A stretch of DNA of 64,000 bases, from positions 64,653,587 to 64,717,586 of the forward strand of contig CM035806.1 in assembly GCA_020466095.1 (NCBI GenBank). Direction: 5' to 3'. Source of the DNA: Chlorops oryzae. Lineage: Eukaryota > Arthropoda > Insecta > Diptera > Chloropidae. A program made the position numbers and the translations under genes. Of the stretch, positions 23,579-35,329 are shown piece by piece (within the stretch, counting starts at the first letter, position 1; each line of letters starts with the position of its first letter). The notes under the pieces were generated by a model. That model saw nothing but the letters and a program-made list of their open reading frames with translations. It was not told where the DNA came from and did not search any database.

Positions 23579-24477
23579 AAAACCCGAATTTTTCCGATTG
23601 CTAGATTTCTTTCGCTGGGAGCTAGAGCTCAGTATCGCTAGCGACCAAATTTTTGTTCGGCGTGAGACATCTATAAGTATATTATTTGATTAGTGGTATT
23701 ACGCACTGAGGACCTACATACCTACCTGTCGTATACGCAACGTACAATCGTATGTTCGCACAGTACAGGTTTTTTGCTTATAACTTTCATACTTGTCATC
23801 CGATCATTGAGTTCTGCGGCTCTAAATGTTCGCTACCATTGTATCCAAAACATGCATGCCTAAAATTTGCACTGCTTACTAAGATATGGCTCAATAATTG
23901 AGTGAAAAAAGTGAAAATATGAGCGAAAAATGGCCTTTCTGATTTCATAGGAGCCACAATTATAGTCGTAGGCTGGCGTTTAGGCACTTAGAATTTGCGC
24001 ACGGTCTCCACCTTTCCAAATAAGTTCAACGCGCTTAGCTATATTATACGGTAATTGAGTTATGACCCTAAATATGGGGCAAAGTAGATAAAATTGACTT
24101 TTTTCACATTTTGGGCCATATCTCGAAAACGCTACTTGAATTCATCAAACCATTGACCTTTTTGGAATGAATGAGCCCTAAGCTAACAAAAAATAACCAT
24201 TTGAGAAAAAGTGTCGAAACGCTGTAGCATTGTGTAATAAAGTAGAAAAACACATATAATTTTGAGATTTCTAATCTGATATCATAAGAAAAAACCCACT
24301 TTTTGGCGCTTATATTGCAAACGCTGGGTTAACCCAACGATATAGATCAAATTAATGTACTAGAGTATTGTGCACCTTAAAAACGTCTACAAAAAACTCC
24401 GCAATGTCTTATATCTCTTAGAATTTATCTACAGCAACCAATTTTTCCACTATGCATTAAATAAGTACTTGATAGAG
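23579..24477. other. Intergenic DNA, no gene seen
   Basis: No feature recognised in any frame. Confidence 0.45.
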
Positions 24478-24800
24478 CAGGGAAGGATAGAAAAGAGGTG
24501 GTAAGGGGGGCTCGAAAGTGGGGGAAAGTGTGATTACGAGGGGGTACGAGTGGGAAGAGAGGGAAAGAATGGTAAAGAGGGACAAAGAGAGGGAAAGAGG
24601 TGGAAAGAGATTGAAAGAGGGGGAAACAGTGGGAAATAGGGCGAAAGAGGGGGGAAGAGGGGGAAGTCGAGGTTACGAGAAGGTAGTCGAGGGTAAGAGA
24701 GGGGGAACAAAACAGTGTGAATGAGGGAGGGAATGGGAGAAATAGCGGGTGATAGAGTGCGACGTAGGGAGAGGGTGGGAGACTGATAATGCAAGAGGGA
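24478..24800. repeat. Purine-rich low-complexity tract
   Basis: About 320 bp almost entirely of A and G, built from drifting GGGAAAGAG-type words (for example GAGGGAAAGA and GGTGGAAAGAGA). Such a strand asymmetry could form triplex or other non-B DNA. The open frames on either strand are low-complexity. Confidence 0.8.
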
Positions 24801-26556
24801 TAGAGAAACCGAAGTTGCTTATAGAAAAAAAAAGACGTGCTACATAAATTTGGCTTGCATATTTGGATTTAGCTCGCCAATATGTGTCAATTTTACAAAT
24901 TCATTGTTGATCTTAAAACTTTGTGCTGCTCAGTGTTATCTTTCAAAAAAACCCATCAACTTCCAGATGATGTGCTACTATCTTTCGAATCCGATTTAAT
25001 AACTCGAAGTATATAAATGATGTGCCCATCAATTTTTGTGATTCTTTTCGATGAACCATATCCATCAAATTGTTCAACGCATGTTTTCTAATACGTTACG
25101 AATTTTAAGAATTTTTATTCCTATGATTTCTAAAAATAATGCGGGTCCAAAGAAACTGAAAAAAAAAAAATAATAATAAACTAACCAATGGAATTATGCC
25201 TTCATTGATCGGAGAGCTCATGAAATTAACATTCCATCAGAAATCAAGGCAAAAAAAATAGTAACAAAACCGTCGGCAAACCTTTGAAAGCGGCTCGTCA
25301 AATCAATTTAAAACCATTACAAATGTTTCAAATTAATTAAATTAAATGAATTGAATTGAATTAAAATGAATAATACAAATAAATCAATCTGCTTTTGGAC
25401 ACAGATCACAAGGCGTAGAGTAGTTTAATATCGGGTAAAAAAAAAAAAAATTATTTTTTAAAATTAAAAACAAAAACAAGACACACTCATGAAAAATTCG
25501 TACAAAAAATTTTTTTCGCTTTGAACGTTGATTTTCCAATCGATCATTTCGTGTTCATATGCCAGAAGCATCAAACGCAACCAACTTCATAGCAAAATTG
25601 AGTATCAACGCAATGAATGCTGCACCCTACCCTACCCTGCCGAATTGAATTGAATTGATAACAAAAACAAAAATCTAACAACAGCAACAAAAAAACTTGC
25701 AAAACAAAAACCAAAGCAACAAAAGTTTCCCAAATACGCCGCAATTAATCTCGAAAAATCGTTTTTCTGGTTTTTTTTTTGTTTTTTGTTTTTTTTTTTT
25801 TTTTGGGAAAAATTCTTTAGAATTTTTCGCATGGTTTTTCCGCACCTTGTACATTGGACGTCTCCGCCGCATTTATGTTTAGCTGCGAATGTTCCTATCT
25901 AGAGTTATGCATCTGTGGAGAATGCCTATAGATTTTGTGAGATACCATAGTTGATCTTGTTCTTGTGCTTGTTCTTGTTGTTGTCTCTTTCACGCCACAA
26001 AATGTCGCATGCGATCGATTGCAATGGCGTTTTCTGTATGCCGTTACACTCACATCATGGTTCATCCGTTCCGTTTGTTTCGTTTGCTTGTCACCGTGTT
26101 GAACGGAGCGATTTTCATTGCGAACGTACAGCGTACAACATACGTGCATATGTGCATAGGTCTGTACAATTTGTATGTTCAATGTGGATGCGAGATACCT
26201 AAGCATAAATGATACTGCGTCTCTGGCTCTGTTCCGCTAGTCTCTAGGAAAAAGAGTCTTCGCATTCGCATTCGCATTCGATTCTAATTCGATCTGATCG
26301 AAAGGTAATTTTTTTAATTGATGAAAATCACTGCGCGAGTCTTGAGTGATTATCGAAGTTCGGAACCGTGAACACGTCGAACGGTTGTGTGATTGCGGTA
26401 TTGGAATTATTTTATTTTTTCAAAAATTAACAAAAAAAAAAAAAACCAAAAAATTTTTTTCTCATATTTCGTTTGCGATCCACCCGCACTTATCACTCCC
26501 GAAAGTGACCAATCACCCAAAAAACAAAAAACAAAATAATAATTAAATTAAAAACA
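24801..26556. other. Upstream region of the second troponin C gene
   Basis: No protein gene recognised. The stretch 25640-26340 is less AT-rich, with CATTCG repeats at 26260-26280, and is the likeliest place for the promoter and 5' untranslated exon. No start site is identified. Confidence 0.4.
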
Positions 26557-26566
26557 CTAAAAATAA
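26557..26566 (+). promoter_or_regulatory. Candidate MEF2 site
   Basis: CTAAAAATAA fits the MEF2 consensus YTAWWWWTAR and lies about 140 bp before the start codon of a muscle gene. Local sequence is very AT-rich, so chance is a real alternative. Confidence 0.3.
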
Positions 26567-26702
26567 AAAAAATATATATGTAAAATTTTTCTAATTAAAA
26601 AAATTTATATTTTCATAAACAACTTTTCCATCTACTTAGCAGCATTAATTTTAAGGATAATCAATTCCAACAACAAAAGGATTAGTTTAATAATCATACA
26701 AA

Positions 26703-29700
26703 ATGGTAAGTATGCCGATCATTTTGTTATACACTCCTAAAACATTGCATACAATTGAGAGATATTTTTATCAACAACACGTTTTTTCCTTTTACAATTA
26801 TACGGCTTTTCACGCAAATAAATTGACGAAAAAATATTTTTTCTTCCAACTAATGGAAGATATCCATCCTCCAAGTTCTCTTTTTTTTTGTGGTTTTTTG
26901 GTTTTCATTAGTCACCCTTGATTGAAGTGGGCTTCGATAAATCATTCGATGCTGCTGCCTACAATCTCAGAGGACAAATGTAGGGTACCAATTAATGCTA
27001 TTTATACCATGAAAATAAATAAAATTATCTGACAAATTAGCACAATGATTTATTGGAAAGTATCGCACTGTACGTGGAATTAAGGTGCATTTTATAACAC
27101 TTTTAGTCAAAGAGATGAAAGAACGAAAAATAAAACCTTATTTTCCAACAACTTTGCATTTTTTATTGAGGGGAAAGAAAATCATTTTCAATTAAAAGTT
27201 TCAACTATTGTAAAAAGGAAAACCAAGAATTTGTGAGTTATCGGACGAGGTTCCTTCAAAGAAATACTCGGAACATTTCCGAATTGGAAAACATTTTGAG
27301 GTAATTTTGGATGACTCATACAAAATAAAAAATAAAAACTAATGACGATCATCCATGGAATAGCTGTGATGATAGAATAATGTAGGTAGCGTATGACTAG
27401 GTTTGACTGATATGTTCTCAACAAATCAATTGATTTGAATTGATGAGGTAAAACAAATGATTTGGCCATGTAGAGAACTCCAGAAAACAAACTTAACTTT
27501 GAGACATTTCTATGCACGTCTATGGATTAAAGTTCATTGTAATTGACGATCCTACAATTTATCGATAGTACTGGCGATCTTCCTAAATAATTTGACGTAA
27601 ATAAACCCAATGTATCGACGTCTTTCCGCGAAACAGGAGAGCACTTTTTCTACCATTCTTGGCATATATTTATGTACATATGACTGTGCATAAGCTAAAA
27701 CGAATTCCGCATTATCTTCATAACTACAGTGCTTAGGGCTATCATATTTCGCCAGGGGATGAGTTGAAGGCTTTAGAACAAATTTGCATCAAACAGTCAT
27801 GGTCTTGAAAAATATAACATACGATGAATGCGCGAAAATGGGTGGATACTATCTATTTGATCGGTGTGAAATTAACTTTTCTGCTTTCACTCCCATTGTT
27901 TCATTTTTTATTTGACTTCGCAGTCAAATAAAGACGTTTAAAAATAAATGATCATATCTGCCTCTTTCGTAGATCCAAGAATTCTATATGGCTGGTAATT
28001 CTTTGCGCATGATCAAATTCGAATAAATGAAGTCTTAAAGAACAGATTAATTAATTTAAACAACTTCTTCCATTTCCTTCAATCGCGAGAGTTAGAAAAA
28101 ACCAACCAATTTTGCCGCATTTGTTTTATCGTTTTTACATCAAAGCCTCAAAGCTTAATTGGAAAAAATCAATTAAATTTTACTTCAATCGGTTTCTGTT
28201 TCATTATTAAAATTTAGAAAATATCAACAAACATATAGCATTATCAGTAGGTACACAAATCTGGTTAGGTGAGTTTTTTATTAATATTTTTAAATTGAAG
28301 AAATTTTCACTACAATTTCCAATATCCACAAAATACTCAACTCCTATCTACATTATTCGTAATGAAAAAGTCAATCGTATCTTGTCATAGGAAAAAAATA
28401 AAAAAATTTAAAAACAACTGAAAAAAGTTGCCCAAAAATTCAAATTGGGTCGCACGACGAGGCTCAACACATCCAATTGATCATAATTAGAAATGCGCAA
28501 AATTTTGCAAATGAATGCAGTCAGAATTCTGATCAAATTGATGAGCATAATTGAAAAATTCTTTTAGGTTTTTTTCAGTTGTATTTTTAGAGACGCGATT
28601 TGTACTTAGCCAGCATCAAAGTACATTTTGAAATTATTTTATTTGCATTTTTAATTTTAATTTTTTTTTCTTGTCTCTTTTTCACATTGACAGACTGAGC
28701 AAGAATATGACAAAGAGCAACTGAGAAGTAAGTTGAAGCGCTATAGGTCTTGGTACATACTTATTTTGTGACATGAGAACTGAATGAATCGTTACATTGC
28801 AGTACTCCGCAATGCCTTCAAAGCCTTCGATACTGATGAAAGAGGCTACATCGAACACGCTGACGTCCATACCATACTCGAGATACTCGGTCAGAAATTA
28901 GATGAGAAGGCAACAAAAGCGCTGATAGCTGAAGTCGACAAGGGCACCACGGGACGACTGGATTTCAATCAGTTTTGTCGTCTTGCCGCACGTTTCGTTG
29001 AGGTCGAGGAGGACACAAGTAATCTATTGGGCGAACTAAAGGAGGCCTTCCGCGTTTACGACCGAGAAGGTAAAGGCTATCTGACGGTACAAACACTTCG
29101 TGACATTCTACATGAATTGGATGACAAACTAACGCCTCAAGATTTGGATATGATCATCGATGAAATTGATGCCGACGGCTCTGGAACGGTTGACTTTGAT
29201 GGTGGGTTACATTATTAAAAGCTTTTCGATTTCAATTTTCTCTTTCCTTCTAATATTTTCCCTTCTTTTCTCGAACTCTTTTTCTCCTTTTGGTTTTTTC
29301 TTTCTCTTATTTTTTTAGAATTCATGACTGTCATGACAGGTAAAAACTATTATGACCTCACAATTGAACGTCGCTTTCGTTTTAATCCGGATATCCCACT
29401 ATCCCAACAATGTCATTCCCAAGCGAACCGCATGCGTTTACATCGTCGAATTGAATGGCATTTTGATCATTTATTCCAACAATTGCTGCATCATCCCATC
29501 GAATTATTGTCGTGCCGTAGAAAGACCTTCGCCTGTAGTAAAACTCTTAAACCACCAACCACAAGCCAATCCTCTCCAAACTTTCAAGCTCTACAAAACA
29601 TATTTGAATGCAAGGATATTGAACAACCTCCCAACTACACATGCTATCGTTCAGTTTTTCGGCCTCGTTTCCCAAAATGGGTGCCCATACTAACGCTATA

Positions 29701-29930
29701 TCGCGAAGTCCTTCAATATCCTTTCAAGCATCGTCGCTTTTATATGATAAAACAACATGAATAGTCGCATGAAAATTTTGTTTTTTCGCCCATAAAATTT
29801 TGTTATTTGTGTTACAAACCATCACCGAACACTGCCAAAAATTTGTTCGTTCTATTCTCGCTTTTAACACACAATTCTTTTTTTCTTCTCCTTCTTCTTC
29901 TTCTTCTTCTTCTTCTTTTCCTTAGGTTAA
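26703..29930 (+). CDS. TpnC4: Troponin C, single-site (IV) isoform, TpnC4-like
   Basis: Calcium sensor of the troponin complex. Coding exons are 26703-26705 (ATG only), 28694-28727, 28803-29201, 29319-29339 and 29926-29930 (the last five bases, GTTAA). All introns are GT/AG, and the join gives 153 aa ending VMTG. It begins MTEQEYDKEQLRILRNAF. EF loops are at residues 22-33, 58-69, 99-110 and 135-146. Only loop IV ([12 protein letters not shown]) is canonical. Loop I ends in Asp. Loop II (DKGTTGRLDFNQ) and loop III (DREGKGYLTVQT) lack the final Glu and other ligands. One-site troponin C is the isoform tied to stretch activation in insect flight muscle (Lethocerus F1, Drosophila TpnC4), so the symbol is a functional and positional call. 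Introns beside the large exon sit at the same place and phase as in the gene at 9423. If the fourth intron is retained, the frame stays open to 29764. Confidence 0.88.
29340..29764 (+). other. Open frame inside the last troponin C intron
   Basis: After the exon ending at 29339, reading on without splicing stays in frame for about 141 more codons to a stop at 29762-29764. This stretch is less AT-rich than the rest of the intron. The peptide (for example RRIEWHFDHLFQQLLHHP) resembles no family I know. It could be an alternative C-terminus, an old exon or chance. The splice donor ACAG|GTAAAA is good, so the short form is expected to be the main product. Confidence 0.35.
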
Positions 29931-30089
29931 ATTTATATTTCCAGTTACTTTCAAGTGTTTTGGTCGTTGATTGATCTACGATTGCTTGAAGACAAAATTG
30001 ATTTTTCTCAATTTATTTAAAAATATTTAAAAAAATTTCTCTAATTTTATGTTTAATTAAAAAAAAATTTTTTTTTTATTCTTACATGG

Positions 30090-30095
30090 AATAAA
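30090..30095 (+). terminator. Candidate polyadenylation signal of second troponin C gene
   Basis: AATAAA about 160 bp after the stop codon. Others follow at about 30138 and 30160. Confidence 0.4.
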
Positions 30096-30368
30096 ATTTA
30101 TTTATGTACACCGTTTAAGACACCAATTTCAAATTTAAATAAAATATAAAATGAAAATATGAATAAATATTAATCGGTTTTCTGCTTCTACGGAAATCAC
30201 TTCTTAGTAGTGATTGCAAAAATTTATCGATTATTCAGTCGCTGTAGGTATACTCACAGAGAAAATATCCACACATGACACACGTCAGTTATGTACATGA
30301 TGCTTTCTCACTTCTTGTCAAGTCCTGAGTAAGCTAATTTCCAAATGATCTTACCTAACTCCTCACTT

Positions 30369-30567
30369 AGGCTGAGAACACACCAGATTAAACGAAACGA
30401 AATTAAACCGAAACAAAACGTTTTCAAGTACATTGTGTCTTATGAGAGCGAATACACCAGATTAGCCAAAACGAGACGGTTTTGACTAAGAAAGAAAATG
30501 GTTTTTCTTGACTAACGAAACGAAAACGTTTTGTTTCGATTAGTTTGATCCGTTGTGTTCTCAGCCT
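30369..30567. mobile_element. Short inverted-repeat MITE
   Basis: The ends AGGCTGAGAACACA and TGTGTTCTCAGCCT are joined by imperfectly paired arms rich in CGAAACGAAA / GTTTCGATTAG (about 35 bp each). It directly abuts the element at 30574. The target duplication is unclear. Confidence 0.65.
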
Positions 30568-30573
30568 TTTATA

Positions 30574-31664
30574 CAGGGTGTTTCGCATAAGGATGTATAT
30601 CCGAAAGGAGGTGATAGGGGTGCTCAATATCGACCAAAAATCGTATGGGAGGGGGAGGTGGAAAATGCTTCCCTAAGGAGTTAGAGGGCCTTAAAGTTTT
30701 TAGGCAGTAAGTCGAGAAAAAAAATTCTATCACGATAACGGTTCATCGTAGAAAAAAAACTGTTAAGCGGTTTTGAAAGTCAATTCTATGGGCTTTTAGG
30801 CAAAATTAAATTCATGGTAAGAATTTAAGCCAATGATGGTTAATTAAGCGGTCAAAGTCAAAAATTCTGAAAAAAATTCTATTTTTTTTACTTTGAGAGC
30901 CATTTTGGTATGAAAAAGGTCCTATTAACACATACTTTTCTAATTTTTTTCAAAATCCTTAATTAATTTACTTCAAGTCTGTGGTACATTTGTCATACCT
31001 TATTAGCGGTTTAACCTCAGGACAAATAGGATTTATAAACAAACTTGAACTTTTTTTATGTGATGAAATTCTTAAAAGAGCAATCTTTGGCTTACAATGG
31101 CCAGCCAGCAATTTCTTATTTAAGACAAATTTTGGTTTAAAATTATACGAACTTTAACTGGAAAAATTGGTAATTTTTTGCTGAGATTATTTAATTTGAT
31201 TTTTTAATTTATTTTTCCTGAGGTTAAACCGCTAATAAGGTATGACAAATGTACCACAGATTTGAAGTTAATTAATCGAGGATTTTGAAAAAAATTAGAA
31301 AAGTATGTGTTAATAGGACCTTTTTCATACCAAAATGGCTCTCAAAGTAAAAAAAATAGAATTTTTTTCAGAATTTTTTACTTTGACCGCTTAATTAACC
31401 ATCATTGGCTTAATATCTTACCATGAATTTAATTTTGCCTAAAAGCCCATAGAATTGGCTTTCAAATCGCTTAACAGTTTTCTTTTCTACGATGAACCGT
31501 TATCGTGGGAGAATTTTTTTTCTCGACTTACTGCCTAAAAACTTTAAGGCCCTCTAACTCCTTAGGGGAGCATTTTCCACCCCCCCCTCCCATACGATTT
31601 TTGGTCGATATTGAGCACCCCTATCACCTCCTTTCGGATATACATCCTTATGCGAAACACCCTG
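30574..31664. mobile_element. 1.09-kb near-complete palindromic element (TA target)
   Basis: The ends CAGGGTGTTTCGCATAAGG and (inverted) the same are flanked by TA. The two arms, each about 500 bp, pair almost throughout. For example AGGAGGTGATAGGGGTGCTC recurs inverted at 31612-31631, and the AAAGTTTTTAGGCAGTAAG block recurs at about 31530. Only about 30-40 bp at the centre (near 31120) is unpaired. The TA target suggests a Tc1/mariner-type foldback. Transcripts would be long hairpins. Confidence 0.85.
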
Positions 31665-32330
31665 TATATATACGTATAAGGTAGGGTGTCCCAAAAAAAA
31701 ATTTATTTCGAATTTCATAGTTGCACGTAAGGTTTTCGAAAGCTAATGTGTTAAAGTATTTTTGAGAATTTTTTCAGATTTTCTATAAAAGGCTTTAAGT
31801 TCCTCAGCGCGGATTTTTCCAAAAAGTCCTGATTTTCTGCTTTTAGGCACTACTCGGAAGAAAATTATCCAGGCTTTGTTTTCATGAACATAAACTTCAA
31901 AGTATACTTATTTTATAGGCCATTTAGGCGTCATTAACTGAATTTTTATTTTATTTTATTTTCATACCCAGCGTAAGCAGGGTATATTAGTTTTGTCCGA
32001 ATTTTGTAACAGCCAGAACTAAGCTCCGTAGATATAGACATACATATATATATATTCTTGATCAGGATCAAAAACTGAATCGATTTAGACATGTCTGTCT
32101 GTCTGTCCGTCAGTCCGTCCGTCCGTCTGTCTGTCTGTCCGTCAGTCCGTCCGTGGTCGGATCTCCTCCGAAACGGCTGGACCAACCAAGTCGAAATATG
32201 GCACACAGGTATATCGGGATCCGAGTATGATCCTAAGTACAAATGGGAGACATCCGCCCACTGCCACGCCCACAAATGAATTTAATGTCGTTTCAGTAAA
32301 ATGCTTGTAACTTGCGAACCACTCAACACA

Positions 32331-33304
32331 ATAGGGTATTTGACTGATTTTCAGAAAGTGTCTCATTTGAATCCTTATAGCTTAATATGATAGAAAGCAA
32401 AATATTTGCGGAATACGTTTAGTATTTGTTGTTAAAATTGGGATTTAAATTTGCATTTTTAATATTACGCAAAAAACGGTCTTGCTGCAATTTTACTAAT
32501 CATATGGTGAGTTTGACGTCATTTGCCAGTAAACAAAAATCTAGTGAAATAGGGATGGGCATCGGTTATAAAAATATCGACATTCCGATATCAGATATCG
32601 AAGATAAAGAAATTTATAGCTCGCGATAAAAATGGCTTAAAACGGTCTGACGAAGATTTAAGCATTCAAACAGTCTATCATAATTTTCAAAGTTGCTTAA
32701 ACAAAGTACTCACGATACTTTTGAAATCAATGAAATTAATTTCAAAAGATTTTTGTCAAAATTGAAAATCTGCAATAGTTATCATATAGATTATCGTTTA
32801 ACACGGATATCGAATATCACCCATCCCTATAGTGAAGTGGGTGTATGTATATTTATACATATGTCAACATAACCTCAAATCAGGAAGATACTTACTTAGC
32901 TGTTTTTACGTTTTTCAGCTCTGCACCAAAGAAATCCGTGTTATTTCTAAAGAAATGTGCTACCATAAAAGCGTCCACTTGAGGAAGGTTGTTGCTATCA
33001 GCTCGCATAAAATTGTTTTCCATTGTAAGCTGAAGTGCATGTACTCAAAGTAGAACGCTTTTGAATATTGTAAACAAAACACAGCTGTTTTTGTTTACTG
33101 GCTATTGACGTCACTAGGCTCCGACCAATCACAGACCGTTTTAAATTTACAATAATTTATTAAAAAAAAGCAATTTTCATTTGTGTTTTTTGTATAAAAA
33201 AAACATATAATTGTTTAAATTTTATTCAAATATCAATTTTTACACTATTTTCTACAAGAATAACCACAAATTCTTACAAAACTTTAATGGTGTCAAATAC
33301 CCTA
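32331..33304. mobile_element. ~970-bp inverted-repeat element in the Helentron
   Basis: The ends ATAGGGTATTTGAC / GTCAAATACCCTAT are inserted between CTCAACACA and TCATTGATATT of the host repeat. The target duplication is not clear, so the superfamily is unassigned. It carries an hAT MITE at 32550-32829. No convincing protein. Confidence 0.7.
32550..32829. mobile_element. hAT-type MITE (third nesting level)
   Basis: The ends TAGGGATGGG / CCCATCCCTA are flanked by TAGTGAAA (32542-32549) and TAGTGAAG (32830-32837), an 8-bp duplication with one mismatch. The interior is rich in GATATCGA-type words. Confidence 0.75.
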
Positions 33305-33349
33305 TTCATTGATATTTTGTGCACTGGTAAACAACGAAAAGCGACATAT

Positions 33350-33734
33350 CGTCGGCTTAAAGTGTAAACCTGCTAACTAACAATTTCAAAACTTTACAGG
33401 GTAAACAAAAAACACTTTTTTTTTCAAGACTTCAAAGTAGGAAAGGAGACCCAAAATATGGATGGTTTATTTTGTTCCTATATTAAGTCTCTTCTAAATT
33501 CAATTCTGTGCACCATACAAAGTCTACTTGGAGTCACTTGGTGGTGTTAGCTGTGAACTTTGACCACAGTTGGACTTAGCAGTTTTACTCCTCACCAATT
33601 TCTCCGTATTTAGAATTTGAAATTAAAAAAGATTTTTTTGCCTGACGATGCAGTGTGCTTTCTTCTTTCGAATGACATCGAAAAGTCGGAATCGGTCAAA
33701 AGTGGACTTAGCAGGTTTACACTTTAAGCCGACG
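33350..33734. mobile_element. 385-bp MITE with 4-bp target duplication
   Basis: Inverted ends CGTCGGCTTAAAGTGTAAAC continue perfectly for about 27 bp. Flanks are ATAT (33346-33349 and 33735-33738), and removing the element restores CATATCCTGG. The superfamily is not identified. Confidence 0.75.
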
Positions 33735-33749
33735 ATATCCTGGACGCCG

Positions 33750-34970
33750 CACAGTGGGGCATCAGTGGAAAAAATAGGATTTTTCAACTTTTAAATTTAA
33801 AAATTTTAATGATTTACTTTTTTAACGAAATATTTGGATATGAGGAATTCAACATTCTTTTTTATGAAAATTGAACTTTTTTTTTTTAAAATCTAACAAA
33901 AGTCAGGGGAATGTTTTTCATTAAATTTCCGATTAAAATTGTAGTCCAAATAGAGATCATTTTAATGTGCAAATCCAAAGCTATTGCCTTTGTTTTATTT
34001 TTTTGTGGAAATACAGCAATTACTTTTTCATGTAGAAAAAACACATATTAAAATTGGAAAATTATAATAATTATTATAATTTGCCATAAATTAGAGTAAA
34101 AAATATCAACTTCTCATTTTTTGTTGGAAAAAACTTTATGTGCTTTGCCTTACTTAGCCCTCTTACTGTATAAAAATGAAAGCTACGAGTCTATACTTTG
34201 AATCTAAACAAAAAATTCACCTTCTAATACCTTTTCTGTAAGTAACATCGATTTGAATTTCAAAAGTCACAGCAATATTTCATACAAATGCTCAATAAGA
34301 CAAAAAATGGGGCATACTTTTAGGTCTTACGTAATTAAAACATGGAACGATTTATAAATGAAACATTGTTTTTGTTTACGAATATGTGGGTGACACGAAA
34401 TTTAATAACATTTCAATATAAAAAAAAAAACACATTTAATATCAATATCTTTCTATGACACACTTTAACTTGGCATGCTTTACAAGAAAAGCGGAATGCA
34501 TTTGTGAGATATTTTCGGTCATTTCGAAGGCTAATATCGTTTGCGAAATCTGTTGAGGATATTATCTTCTTTGGAATAGAGACAGCCAATGTTTAAGCTC
34601 TTGGAAAAAATTAAAATTCTTTAATTTCTGTGAAAATTCCATATAATGGTAGATAGGAAATAAAAACATGTAAAAAATCCAACTTTCGATGGGCGTTAAA
34701 CCCAAAGTAGGCGTGGCAGCCCCAATATTTTTAGCTTTTTTTTTTTTTTTTGAGGAGAACTCAATTAAGAAGTGTCCCGAATTTCAAGTCCCTAGGTCTT
34801 AAAATTAAAATTTTGACTTGTGCACTTATATGGGAGGTGGGCGTGGTAGTGAGCGGATTTCCAAGATTTTTTCAAAATGTCTTAATTTAGCCCACATAAG
34901 TGTTTTTCAATGCTCTACGACCACTCCTTCTATTTTTTTTTCAAAAAATATATGGAGGGGCCCCACTGTG
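33750..34970. mobile_element. Transib-type non-autonomous element
   Basis: The ends CACAGTGGGGC and (inverted) the same are flanked by a perfect 5-bp GC-rich duplication CGCCG (33745-33749 and 34971-34975). CACWRTGG ends with a 5-bp duplication are the hallmark of Transib transposons. The 1.2-kb interior has no transposase frame and includes a GGGCGTGGTAGTGAGCGG stretch like that of the Helentron repeats (34837-34858). Confidence 0.75.
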
Positions 34971-35329
34971 CGCCGTTCTCCTCGAGACACGCCCACAAAT
35001 AAGGGTTTATCGTAACTTGTGAAGTAAAAGGCGTAGAAGCTTCAAATTCGCAACATGCATAGGTTGACCACGGCGAATGAAAGGTGTAGGAAAAAAATTA
35101 ATGTGGCCCGCCTACTGCCACGCCCACAAATGGAGAGGCAAAGCATAGTGAGCCAATAATGTCGGGAAGCTGGGTATTTCAAAGTCGGGCTGGACCGACT
35201 TTAGCTTTCTTACTTGTTTTTTTTTTTTTAAAAGCGTCTGCCGGACTGCGGCATCATGAAAGGAGTTTTTAAATTTTGTTGATTTTTCCATAAGTTTTTT
35301 TTTAGTAGTAGTGTGTTGATTTAGAAATT

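Larger units (their letters stand above)
31964..35218 (+). mobile_element. Helentron-like type A copy with serial insertions
   Basis: It begins (C)ATACCCAGCGTAAGCAGGGT, contains the GTCTGTCCGTC microsatellite (32092-32153) and CCACGCCCACAAAT, and ends GTCGGGCTGGACCGACTTTAG with CTTACTTGT. The element is cut three times: at 32331-33304, 33350-33734 and 33750-34970. The pieces left join into the order seen in the uninterrupted copy at 20054. Confidence 0.8.

Noticed and set aside
24518..24794. Long frames on both strands in the purine-rich tract
   Set aside because: Low-complexity sequence opens frames by chance.
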